Origin: Sclerotinia nivalis | Lineage: Eukaryota; Ascomycota; Leotiomycetes; Helotiales; Sclerotiniaceae | Assembly (NCBI GenBank): GCA_029531795.1 | Contig: JAPEIS010000001.1 | Coordinates: forward strand, 6,138,001-6,202,000 | Direction: 5' to 3' | Length of the DNA: 64,000 bases | Part shown: in pieces, positions 21,808-32,336 of the stretch | How positions within the stretch are numbered: position 1 is the stretch's first letter | Layout: the number at the start of each line of letters is the position of its first letter | Made by a program: the position numbers and the translations under genes | Notes under the pieces: generated by a model | What the model was told of the DNA's origin: nothing | Database searches by the model: none | The model's input: only the letters and a program-made list of their open reading frames with translations

Positions 21808-21849
21808 GCGTACAAGATATGGGATCGTACACGATATAGGGATATCGGT
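21808..21849 (-). repeat. right terminal inverted repeat of the Fot1/pogo-type element
   Basis: It ends ...TAGGGATATCGGT next to TA. It is the reverse complement of 12636-12677 except for four G-to-A changes, at GATG to GATA (twice), GTGC to GTAC and GGGG to GGGA. Confidence 0.92.
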
Positions 21850-22735
21850 TATATCATATCATATCATGGAGAGAGATAGATATCTTCGAATGTTTGTAAT
21901 CAGCAAGGGAAGTCAAAACCAGAGTGCAGTTTACTTTGTTTCTTGGTTTCTGGTTTCTTGGAAGTTAAGTCGCTTTACCTCGTTGATTTATATTTACAAT
22001 CAAATTCAAATTCACAACTACAATCACAATCATTCATATAACCCAAAACCAAAACCAAATATTTTTATATAAATCCATTGCATTCTGAAACATGTTATTC
22101 TGAAGGATCTCTATCTATCTATTTATCTGGGTATGCATCTCTCATAATTGCCTCCGATAATCCCCATACCACCTATACCACCCAGCCTATTCCATCCATG
22201 CACCACTCCAACTCAAACCCAAAGCACAAATTCGCTCCATATCATGCCATATCATAAATCATCATCGTCATAGTGTAGTGTAGCATCACAATAAAAAGGG
22301 AAAAAGGAAAAGAAAGTAGAGAGGAAGGAAAGGAAAGGAAAAGTGAAGATAGAAAATAGAAGTAGTTATGTACAAATTTGTTGAAAGTATTTGATGTTTG
22401 GTGATTGGTGTTTCCATCCTCTTCTTTCTGTGAATGAGAAATGGGAATGGAGAATGGAGAATGGGTATGTAATGCGCGCTGTGCTGTGCTGACTGTGCGG
22501 TGCGGTGCTTGTGTGTGTGGGTGTGGAAATGCCATCATGCTAAATTGCAAGGAAGAAAGGAAGAAAGGAACCCCCACTGAAAACCCCCTGAAGATGCCTC
22601 AAGTCAATCCGATTCAAGAACGTCCCGCGATCTCAAATCTCCACCCACCTCCTGAGCGTGCAATCTCACCAATCAACCAACCAATCAAATCTGTGAGTAA
22701 TCGAAGAAATCGAAGAAATCGCCAAAAGTAGTGAA
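21850..22735. other. intergenic spacer right of the transposon nest
   Basis: Contains an ATCATATCATATC simple repeat (21850-21868) and a purine tract of GGAAAGGAAAAGAAAG type (about 22296-22345). It also holds the 3' flank of the LPMO gene. No gene is seen. Confidence 0.55.
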
Positions 22736-23977
22736 TCACACAAACATCTCACCACCCAATCCCCGTCGAACCACATGACGCATCAACCCCATTCCATTTC
22801 TCTTCGCAATCTTCAAATCCATCGTTTGACCAGCGCTACAAGTAGTTCCGGCGGCCATCTCTTGGGCTACGCTCCAGCTGCCGCTGGCGCATTGTTGGAA
22901 TGATGTCCCCGAGATGCAGTTGAACATTCCGTTTGTGGTGCAGGCGCCGGTGAGGGCTCCTGTGGAGGAGGTGGATGAGGTGGATGAGGATGAAGAGGAA
23001 GAGCTTCCGGTGCCTGTTGCTGCGGGAGCAGAGGTTGGAACTGTGGGGACGCTAACGGCGGTAGTAGCAACGGCGGGAACAACTCCAGCTGCTGAAGTTG
23101 CTGATGTTGCAGACGTTGCGGAAGGAGCAGCGCTAGCGCTCGCAGTAGAAATCGTGACAAATACACCTCCTGGAAGAGAAGTAGCAGTTGATGCAGGAGT
23201 AGTACCAACTGAAACAGCCGTAGTAACCCCACCAGTAGCCTTCGGAGAAGTAGCACTACCTGTAGCAGCAGCGCAGTTACCGGTTGGGGCAGCAGTAGCT
23301 GTTGAAGTAGCACCACCATCAAATTCAACCGAATCACCTGGGTTAGGGAAAACCACATCCAAGGAATCAGCGGTTCCGCAACCGTCTCCAATGTTGGCGA
23401 CGAACATGTTGGGGAGAGCGTTGTAGGCAGCTTGATCGCGTTCGATGAGTTCGTGGCGTTTGCTGGAACCGCCGCTTAAAGTCACCGGTGCACAGTTCAT
23501 GTACATTTCGCGGTTGCCGATTTTGTTGAACCAGGTCCAGGCGAGGGTTGCTTTGCCGGATGGGAGAGTGGTGGGGATCGTGAAATTGTATGTATCTGGA
23601 TCGATGGTGTTGGCGTTATCCCCATTATTTCCAGCGATGTTGCGCATGGGGCAGCCGCCGATGATGGAGTGGATTACTTTGAATGTGCTGTCTTTTGTTG
23701 GATTTTCATCATAGGTGATGGAGACTTGACAGGATCCTCCTCCGTGCACGGCACTACCTTTGAATGCGAGATCGTATGAACCACCGAGATCCATGCTGTT
23801 TTGAGTGGTGACTTCGTAGACACCAGATCGTTGTTTACATGGGAAGTCGGATCCATCGGCGGCTAAGGGAGAGCTGTTGAGTGTGTCGACTCCGTATGGT
23901 ACTGGACTGGTCATAATCATGTGGGCATTGCTGACGGTTGCGAGAGCAAATGCTACGATGGTTGCTTTGGAAAACAT
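22736..23977 (-). CDS. AA11 lytic polysaccharide monooxygenase with X278-like C-terminal module
   Basis: 413 residues, single exon, secreted. A signal peptide (1-18, ending VSNA) leaves His19 as the mature N-terminus, which is required for the copper histidine brace. The second brace residue is His78 (GSAVHGGGSC), mature position 60, the spacing known for AA11. The axial Tyr is in NREMYMNC (Tyr159). AA11 enzymes oxidatively cleave chitin. After the catalytic domain (19-about 225) comes a long Ala/Thr/Ser/Val-rich linker (about 228-345), probably O-glycosylated. A Cys-rich end (ACTTNGMFNCISGTSFQQC ... AAGTTCSAGQ) matches the X278 module often attached to AA11. The gene stands alone between the transposon nest and a gene-poor stretch. 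It may serve cell-wall remodelling, nutrient recycling or mycoparasitism. Confidence 0.95.
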   Translation of the reverse strand: MFSKATIVAFALATVSNAHMIMTSPVPYGVDTLNSSPLAADGSDFPCKQRSGVYEVTTQNSMDLGGSYDLAFKGSAVHGGGSCQVSITYDENPTKDSTFKVIHSIIGGCPMRNIAGNNGDNANTIDPDTYNFTIPTTLPSGKATLAWTWFNKIGNREMYMNCAPVTLSGGSSKRHELIERDQAAYNALPNMFVANIGDGCGTADSLDVVFPNPGDSVEFDGGATSTATAAPTGNCAAATGSATSPKATGGVTTAVSVGTTPASTATSLPGGVFVTISTASASAAPSATSATSATSAAGVVPAVATTAVSVPTVPTSAPAATGTGSSSSSSSSTSSTSSTGALTGACTTNGMFNCISGTSFQQCASGSWSVAQEMAAGTTCSAGQTMDLKIAKRNGMGLMRHVVRRGLGGEMFV

Positions 23978-26900
23978 GATGAGTGAGTGTTTGTAGACTT
24001 TTATCGTGCCTGACGGAAAAATCTTTGTGGTACGTTGTTGTATAGTCTTTTTCTATTTGTGTAGTTGAAAGATCGTTGGTGATTTCGAAAGATCGTTATG
24101 TACTTGTAGAAAATGGATGTGGTTGATATCTGGAATGAAAAAAAAGTCGAGGTCAGTCGGAATGTCGAGTTTATATTTCTCGAGGAGGTTGACTGTTCTC
24201 GAAAGACACATAGAAAATAGAATCATAACAGTAGAGAAATAATTGTTGATTGTTATGAATAGAAAAGGAACAGTAACCGAGGAGATTATTAGGTTATTCA
24301 CCTTCTCTTATGACACTTCAATAGAGAATATAGAGAATATTCACAATAAAATGTGTAATAACCGAATCCTTATTGTCTCATACAACGACAACAAAACAAA
24401 GGTATAGGAAAACAAGGACAAAATAAAATCAAATCACAAAGGACTTTCGAAATTACAAGAGGATTCGTAATGATAACAAAGAACTGAAAATGGTTTCACG
24501 TACCTTATTCAAAGAATTGATTGTTCGAGATCAAAGAATTCGATAAGTTTTTGAATGTGTCGATAAAGGAATGGTATTCGTTCTTTCACTGAAAGTGTCT
24601 CAAGGAATGTAAAAGGTATTGAAATATTTTCTATTGTCGCAGACAATTGAGAAATAAAATAACCCAAGAAATGGAAGACGAAAGGCTTTGGCCTTTAAAG
24701 GGAGATACAGGTGCTCGACGGAGAGTGAATTGAGAGAATGATGTTGAGATAATTCAAGGTGGGACGACTTGTCCATCTTATATTTCCTTTGCCTGTGTGT
24801 TAATGGGGATTCACATGGGTAAAAAGAACGTCCTGTCCTTCTCGACCCAAGTGAATAGAGAACTATAGGAACTGCAGCAAGGAAGGTCGGAAACCATGGC
24901 TTAATTGGCTATGGTCTGCCCGCATACCCTTCATCCACTTGGTTGACAAACGCCCTTTTTGCGAAGTTCAAGGGTCTTAAGGATCTCAACTCCACTACTG
25001 TAAGGAAGATTCTCCTAGGGCTAGAGCTAGAAATGGTTACACATAAGACATGACCAGTTGAAGTGGCTATGTGATTAGAGAAGAAATGCATCTGAAGCAT
25101 TGCTATTTCGTACATTTTAGGATGAATGTGGATGAATGTGGATAGATGCATCCACATATGGAAGGGATTTGAATGTGTGGTTTCGCACAGACTTTGAATG
25201 ATTGAAAGTCTGCAGGGGCAAAATAAGTTTGATAGGCTCGTGTACCTTGCTTCGGTTGATGGCGAAACCCTATGCTGTACATACTGTGCCACCGGAAGGG
25301 CGAATCTTCAGATTTATTGGCCTGGAGTGATATCCACGGTGCGTAGAAAAACATCTGAAAGAATCAGGTTATATTCTATATGAATTTTCTCTGATTCATA
25401 GGAAGATCAACCCAAGACCAGTCAATGTTCTTCAATCATGGAATCGTTTCGTTCATCTTAGACATTACCTGTACGGTATTGAATCTATGGATTGGATAAA
25501 CGATACGATCATCATCCCATGAGCTCGAGAATTCCAAATGGTTTCGTATGGAATCAAAACCAACAAACAGATTTGATCGTATGGCCGTTGCATGTACTCT
25601 ATGCAAGAAAGTGAACAGACCCCATGAGCCGATTACATGACAGTAGGTAATGCAGTCATCCAAACAAATCTTTTCCTTTCCCTTCCTGTTCCTGTTCCTG
25701 TTCCTGCAGAACCAAACCCCTGAAACATCAAAATTTTCCTTGATGTGAAAAAAGCCAATCGTCCCGCATACACGCTAAGATTATGAATACCCCCCCCTTT
25801 TTTTTTTTCAAAAATACTCCCCCGCACGAGAGCTGCAATAAACATCTTGGCAGGGGCTATCCAATCATATTATTTGGTGATGAATTCTCCTTGTAACTGG
25901 TTGTGGTTGCCGCCACGGTCGCATATCACGCAGTATGAGAATCCATAATATCTATCCACCAACAACCGCCCAAAGAAAGAAAAAACTTCAAGGCTTCAGC
26001 TATTGCCCTTGAATCCTTTGACCCATAAACGACCCGATCTTTGGGCGCCAAGAATCATGTACCGGATACCAGATTGGTACCTATTATTATATCGTACATT
26101 TTTTTATTTTTGTTTTTGGAATTCCATCTCTGTGGAAATGTTCCGTTTGCCCAGATGCTTGCTCGTCCGAACATTACCTCGGACATATGTCGATCATGTT
26201 CAATTAATCCTTGTTATTCTTATTAATTGGATGATCCAATAATTGTATTCTTCATGATTAAGCTGACCATGAAACACACAACGTCTCGACACGGTTGAGG
26301 AGGCACATTTCGGTGATTTACTCACATACGGTCGGTACTTGGGGGTCATATAGACGGATGAATCGTCATATCTCGATTATAAAATACCAGATGTGACCTA
26401 AATCCTTCAATCCTCGATCCTGCGAGATAACTATCGACAGGGATCATTCATTGGTTATCATGATAAACGCTCTCAATGCATTTTCGCTCCCCCACTGAGG
26501 GGCCATTTCTATTCCTTTCGGTGTCTTTCAGGCTTCTAGGCAGGAGAATGGGTTATCATCATAGGCCATCGTAAGACTCTTAACATATACGTACATTCAT
26601 TGCACGCTGAAACAAACAAAGTCCATGTCTCAACTGCACGTGCCTCATTTGTTGCATAACCATCTGTTCGCACAGCCACAAGTCTTCAAGTTGAAGCCTT
26701 GGAGTTTACGTAGATGAGTGGATAGATCAGTCAAATTGAAGCTTCATTCGAGTACCTTTATTCATGCATTTCCTCTGTTCATCCGGTGGCAAGATCCAGA
26801 CTTTCTCTAGCATCGAGTATTTCCAGCTGATCATGGAATTGGAGAGAAAGAGTGTCTGTGTGTTGAGAAGTCGAAACATTTCATGCTTGATACCATTCGT

Positions 26901-29838
26901 ATTTCATATACGGGTGTGGCGAAAATATATTTCCTCGTCGTATATCATATACTGCGTCTTTCATATGCCAAATCGTCTGTTCTCAATTTGGCATGAATGA
27001 CTCGGGAAGTGTATTTTGAATGAGGGTATGAATACTTCCGCCATTACAGTACCACGATTATGCCTTGGAATACTTGGTCAAGTGTGGGTCTTGCCGTGTT
27101 ATTACTATGGCCGAAACTTTGCGAGATTTGATATTGTATAAACTCGTATGCTTATTCGCAAGTTGAGTTGTGCTTGCGGAGGATAACTAGAGAGCTGGAT
27201 AAGTGTGGATTTTTGCCGTCTTCTTACTATGGTCGAAACTTTGCGAGATATGGTATTGTACGAGCTCGCATACTTACTTGCAAGTCGACGTATGCTTGCA
27301 CCGAAAAGCTAGAAAGGCAAGATTACAAAGCTTCAGGGGAAAAGTATTTGCGATTTCAATATGTCTTCACGCTAGCCATGTCTTCGTGAATTGTTATTTC
27401 AAGACTTCTATTCTTCAACACAATCAATTTCAAATACCATTACATCCGTATCTTCCAAATCCTCCTCCTCCCTTTCACCCACAACCCTTCATATCCCCCA
27501 ATTTCCAAAATCCTAAAGCTTATCTCTCTTCATCTCCACAGGGCTATTTGCCAATGCTTGGAGTCATTCTTGGTAGCCCTTCTTTCAACCTTCTTATTGG
27601 CCCCTGCCGAGTAACTTCATATCCTCCTGTGTGTTTCAACACTTTCATATATCAAAATATTGTGTCTTGCATTGGCGACGCCTTTGTTATATTTAGCTGC
27701 AGTTTTTTTTGGAATAGGGGGGTTGTTTATGTGGTGTAGTTTGTTAGTGTATGGTGTTCTCGTGGAGCTGATATATTGGGAAGATGGACGTGTGGTTTCA
27801 TTTTATATTCGTGAGTTACCACTGCAGTATTTCCCCAGCGAAAGAATATTGGGCAGGACACCCATCAAAACCGAAAAATCAGATACATAGATATGAAACT
27901 TCTGCTGTATCAACCTATTACCATCCATATGTTCACCTGGCTTTATGTTCTTGTAGAATACTTATCTCATCTAATAGATACTCGATGGTGACACAAGATT
28001 AACAATAGATATAATTCATTTTCTTTCCTCTCTTCCGGTTTCCTGTTCTCAATCTCCAAAAAAAACAAAATTCAGAACGGGAATTAGAGAGAAAATAACT
28101 CTCATATCAGAAGTATTTAATAAATCGACCATGATGGATTAACTAAACTACCTGAGTAAATAAGTAAGTAAGTAGTAAACAAGACGCGATAGAAAGTAAA
28201 GGCTATTATTATACATGTACCCAAAATATAAATTCATATATACAATTTTTTTAAAAAAAAAAGACATATAAACAAATAAATTAAGTCTCTCTATCACATC
28301 GAGAAGTGCTTGGGAATAGATTATGTGATACGAAGGTACAAGTCCTCTGCATTTCCCGATTTTGATACCGTGGAGAATTGAAAGAATTATATAATGACTT
28401 TTCCCTCCCATTCTCTTTACAACTTACTTGCTCTACCTCTTTCCTCTTTCCCCTCTTGTCCCTCTTTGCCTCTATTTGACTTTATTTGATTCATCCCATT
28501 CCACCCCACCCCTTTCCAACTCCTCTCTCCCTTAACAAACTCCCAGCTCCTCCACCTTCACAAATCTTCACAACCCGATAAAAGAATCCCGGAATCTCCG
28601 GATTCATTAGTGAGTGTACCGCTTACATCCAGCCCAGTTTTATGATTTTACCGTATACGAATTATTTCAGGCATCTCGAATTTCTTCGGAATGTATATTT
28701 GTCTAGATGAGTAGGAAGTTGATTAATAGAATTATGGGCGAGAGGAAATAGTGAGGATACTGCAACGGAGGGAAATGTAGAAGGAAAGTGATAAGTTAAA
28801 CTCACATGTATATGTATATATACCTCGCAGCTCAAAAATCCGTATCAGAAGATACATGTCTCTTACTCAAGTTCCTTCCAATTCCCTCATTTACCGGCTC
28901 TCTCCACACTTTGCTAAAAATATCTCCCCCCTTCATGACTAAAAACAGTATAATCCTCTCATCCTCATTCTCATCCCCTTTTCTTCCCTTCCCTTTCTTC
29001 CCTTTCCTTCTTTCCTTTCTATCTCCCCTCTCCCCCCCCAACCTTCCCCACCCCTTCCCAAAACACATCCCCAAAACACATCTCCGCTACCAAACTACAC
29101 ACCACAAATATCCAACACACCTTCTATTCAAAAACTGTATAATTATAAATTATAAAAATATATATTATATCCCAAAGAACTAAAGAAATCAAAACATCAT
29201 TTTTCCATCCATGTGCATACATATTCGCAGAAAAGCAACTTATCATAAAGAAAAACCGCAGGAAACGTCACGAAAGAATGAAGTGGGGAGGGCTGTTAGA
29301 TGATGGGGTACTTGGGGTATTTAGGGTATTAAGGTATTTTGGGCGGAGATATAGGATTAAAAGAAGTAAGTGAGATGGAGAGAAGAGGAGGAAGAAAGAA
29401 ACAGATTTGATAGATATCAATATGTCTTTTAACTTCCTGACGTGAGGGCGGAAAGCTATCTACCTACAGATTACAGTTTACTTCTATTTATCTAGAATTT
29501 TGCATCATACTGCTACCCCCCCTAAATTGGTACAAACCTCTTCTCAATGTAATATATTAATACTCATCAATAAATCATCTCTTATTAGCGAATAGGTAGG
29601 TAAATTCTAAATGCTATATGCTATACGCCATTCACAATGCATTCTTTACCCATTATTACCCATTTATCCCCCTATTCTTCCAATTTGCCTTCCTTCCCAC
29701 CATTATACGCCCTCAAAGGATAAATAGAACTCCACCAGATGCATAAAACGCAAAAGTTTCCCACCTCAAATCCCTCGCCATTTCCACCTATCCCAATTCT
29801 CAGTTCTGCCCTTTTAATTGATCCCTACAATTCAATCT
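23978..29838. other. 5.9-kb stretch without a supportable gene
   Basis: I looked at both strands and found no open frame with a recognisable domain. It holds the LPMO promoter (from 23978), a hexamer repeat CTGTTC (about 25683-25710), a poly-C/poly-T patch (25793-25810) and a 103-bp tandem duplication (27075-27299). It also holds AAGT repeats near 28155-28175 and a pyrimidine tract (about 28965-29065). The two longest open stretches, 24909-25292 (-) and 27203-27739 (+), have no domain or codon pattern I would trust. A hydrophobic open stretch at 27660-27890 (+; LLYLAAVFFGIGGLFMWCSL) could be a decayed membrane protein or a missed exon. The 3' end covers the downstream flank of the Cdc16 gene. 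Confidence 0.5.
27075..27299. repeat. diverged 103-bp tandem duplication
   Basis: Unit 1 is 27075-27177 and unit 2 is 27196-27299, separated by 18 bases. The shared core includes AAGTGTGG, TTGCCGT, TTACTATGG, CGAAACTTTGCGAGAT and TGCTTGC. Most differences are transitions. Confidence 0.85.
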
Positions 29839-31915
29839 CTAATCCCCATCACTAACATCCATCAAACTAACTTCATTAATCACCACCCTACTCCTCGACT
29901 TGCCCTTCCCTTTCATTTTACTAGGTCTTAAACTCGCCAAAACCTCATCCTTCCTCAACGATAATTCCCTCTCAATTTCATCTTCCTCCTCATCAAAAAT
30001 CCTACTCCCATTAATCCCATGAATCGCAGTTTCCTCCAATGCCTTATTTAGCAATTCAGTCGCAATTGCATCCTGAGGGGAAATAGCAAGTGCTTCATGA
30101 AACATCAAAACCGCTTCAAAAGATTTCCTCTGCTCCATTAACACCAAACCCTTTGCGCAAAAAATAGCTGGATCTTTTCCACCTTGTCGAAGCACCTCAT
30201 CGAATTCTACCAATGCGGCATCCCACTGATGGAGACGTCTATATGCATGTCCAAGGTTTGAACGAGTGGATATCCAAGCTTGTGGATCACTATCAATTTC
30301 CTCCGCAATTTCAAGGGCTTTCCTTAGTATCAAAACAGCATCTTGGAGTCGTTCTTGGTGGTAAAATACTACTCCCATTTCATTAAGGAGTAATGGATCC
30401 GTCTTACATAATTCGTATGCTGTTTTTAAGAATTCATCGGCTAGGGTCATGTTGTTTAACATGTGATTTTGCATGCCTAGAAATAGTTGAGGCAGATGAG
30501 TGCCCATGAAAAGTCGCGCCGCTGTCGAGTATGCCGAGATTGCTTGATCGTGTTCTCCCTCTGCTGCGAACGTATGGGCAAATCCAATCCAAGCAGGTCC
30601 AAAATGAGGATCCATCATACTTGCTTTGCTGAAATAACGTCGAGCTTCAGCGACTTTGTTTATAGCCAAATAATATATACCCACAGCTAACCAAGTACAT
30701 GGCTCTTCTGGATGGTTATCTGCTAGGTCGTGTGATACCTGTCAATGGAATGTTAGTATTTATGATATGGCATAACTTTATCATTTGAACGTTCTCGTAG
30801 AGGCCAGGCTATCCACCTTAAACACTTGCATAGTCCCAAACTAAGAGCCACCTTTCGAGTTGCGAATAAGAAATCGGAAATGTCCAAGTATTTCGGAGAG
30901 ATAGAAGACCACGTTACTTACTAAGAAAAGGGCATTCTTAAGTTGTAGTTCGTACAGACATGCCAGATGTAAAGGATATATACTAAAATTGTACTTGTCT
31001 TCCTCAAGAATAGAATTTGTGATGGCTAAAGCATCTTTGAACCTGCATTGTGTAAAAAACAGATCCGCCTTAGACAATAAAAGATCAGGATTTGTAGCCA
31101 GATTGTAATGCGTTGATAGCGTTTCCGTCGCCGTGGTAAAAGCCGCCGGGTTTTTGTATTTCGAAAGTCGAGTAGTGTAAAGCATTTTTGTAAATTCGGC
31201 TGCCTCTTGAGAGGATGAAGTATCGTCCGTAACAGAAATAGTATCGAAATCCAAAGATTCTAGGAATTGCCATTCTTCTTCTGGAGACATCAAACAGTTC
31301 TTCATGAGCTGCTCAAATGCTTCAAAGCATTGTACATCTATTCGTACCGCATCCTTATAACACTCTTTCGCTCTATCAAAAGCATTTTGTTTGGCATAAC
31401 AAAGTCCTCGTAGAAAGCACATTGCAGCTTCGAATCTTATGTTTGCGGCTTCATCCTTGGCTATTTCGTCCTGCCTATGCCGACCACTTTGTGTTGTTGA
31501 TCCATTCCGGGCATGTCCTCTAGTATGTTGTAACTTCTTTCTGTTATGACCAGTCGTTGATATTAAATGTGTAGGATTATTTTCGCCAAGTATACTCAAG
31601 GCTTCCTCAAATCTCGACTGCTTTATTAGACAATGCCCCGCAAGATACCGACAGGACGGATTTCGAGCTATTAGGTCTTGTTTAGTGAGAAAACTTTGGG
31701 CCCTGGTATAGTTTCCCGTGGAGAAATGAACTTGCGCAAGCCAAAAAGCATCTTTATCGCTCTCTATAAAGTGATTAGAACCAACAATTAACCAGGAGGA
31801 GCATTGGAATGATTATACTTGTTATTGCTAGCAATTTATCTCCAATGAAGATTGCCGAGTCATATTGGTGTTTATTCATAGCATCTTGCCGCCAATCTCT
31901 CAAGAATTTCTCCAT
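29839..31915 (-). CDS. CDC16: anaphase-promoting complex subunit Cdc16/Apc6 (Cut9)
   Basis: The proposed exons on the minus strand are 31915-31819, 31763-30922 and 30738-29839 (612 residues). The introns are 55 nt (GTATAA...TATAG) and 183 nt (GTAAGT...GACAG). Both junctions keep frame and restore family sequence: LLAIT-KSDKDAFWLAQVHF at the first and ELKNALFL-VSHDLADNHP at the second. The protein is a chain of tetratricopeptide repeats. The C-terminal half carries the well conserved CTWLAVGIYYL, YFSKA--MDP-FGPAWIGFAHTFA--GEHDQAI and SNLGHAYRRL blocks. Cdc16 homodimerises and forms part of the TPR arm of the nuclear ubiquitin ligase that drives mitotic exit. The C-terminus ends in a Lys/Arg-rich KGKGKSRSR patch and an acidic tail. 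It is divergently arranged with the Yju2 homologue, 421 bases away. Confidence 0.93.
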
Positions 31916-32336
31916 ATCTGATATGATGAGTTGTGCCCATATAATTAATCCCAAGAGTTATAATAATCAATGTCAAAAAAGCATATACAAAGGGAGACAA
32001 GTTTAAGTTTATTGTTTATTTTCATAGAGAGGTAGTCGCGTGGGGTGACGCGAGGCTGAGATATTTTACGGTTATCGGTTATCATTGATCTTGCACGAGG
32101 CCAAGGCGATAAAGACTTTAATCTTACATAATTTGCACAAAAGTCGCACAAAATTTATACTAGGCTAAACTACCTAGCAATCCAAAATGACTTCGCCGCC
32201 TTGTCTCTCTCTCTCTATTATCCATTAATCGTTTCCAACTCACCAACTTCACCATCAGACCAGCCTCAATTACTTGAACATCTGCAAATTCAATACTACG
32301 ATCATAATAGGATTCATCAGAGCAACTTAATTCAAG
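31916..32336. promoter_or_regulatory. bidirectional promoter region, Cdc16 / Yju2
   Basis: 421 bases separate the two divergent start codons. A CTCTCTCTCTATT tract lies at 32206-32219 on the Yju2 side. I could not identify a TATA box, as is usual for housekeeping genes. Confidence 0.6.

Larger units (their letters stand above)
12636..21849 (-). mobile_element. Fot1/pogo-type DNA transposon, split by an LTR retrotransposon
   Basis: The two ends are 42-bp inverted repeats (12636-12677 and 21808-21849), beginning ACCGATATCCCTACAT on the left and flanked by TA on both sides (12634-12635 and 21850-21851). TA duplication is the signature of Tc1/mariner/pogo elements. After removing the retrotransposon (13841-20603) and one 5-base duplication, the element is 2446 bp. 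It carries a minus-strand transposase relic that reads in the order HTH, CENP-B-like, DDE from 21778 leftward, then resumes left of the insertion at 13840. All reading frames are interrupted, so the copy is dead. The right inverted repeat differs from the left at four positions, all G to A, and three of them are TG to TA, as RIP would make. Confidence 0.9.

Noticed and set aside
22914..23426. 170-codon open frame antisense to the LPMO linker, and a 174-codon frame at 22867-23391
   Set aside because: Low-complexity linker codons (Ala/Thr/Ser) leave other frames open. The products are Val/Ala- or Leu-rich nonsense.
24909..25292. 127-codon minus-strand open frame
   Set aside because: No domain, signal peptide, splice context or recognisable composition. 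Its length is expected by chance in a stretch this size.
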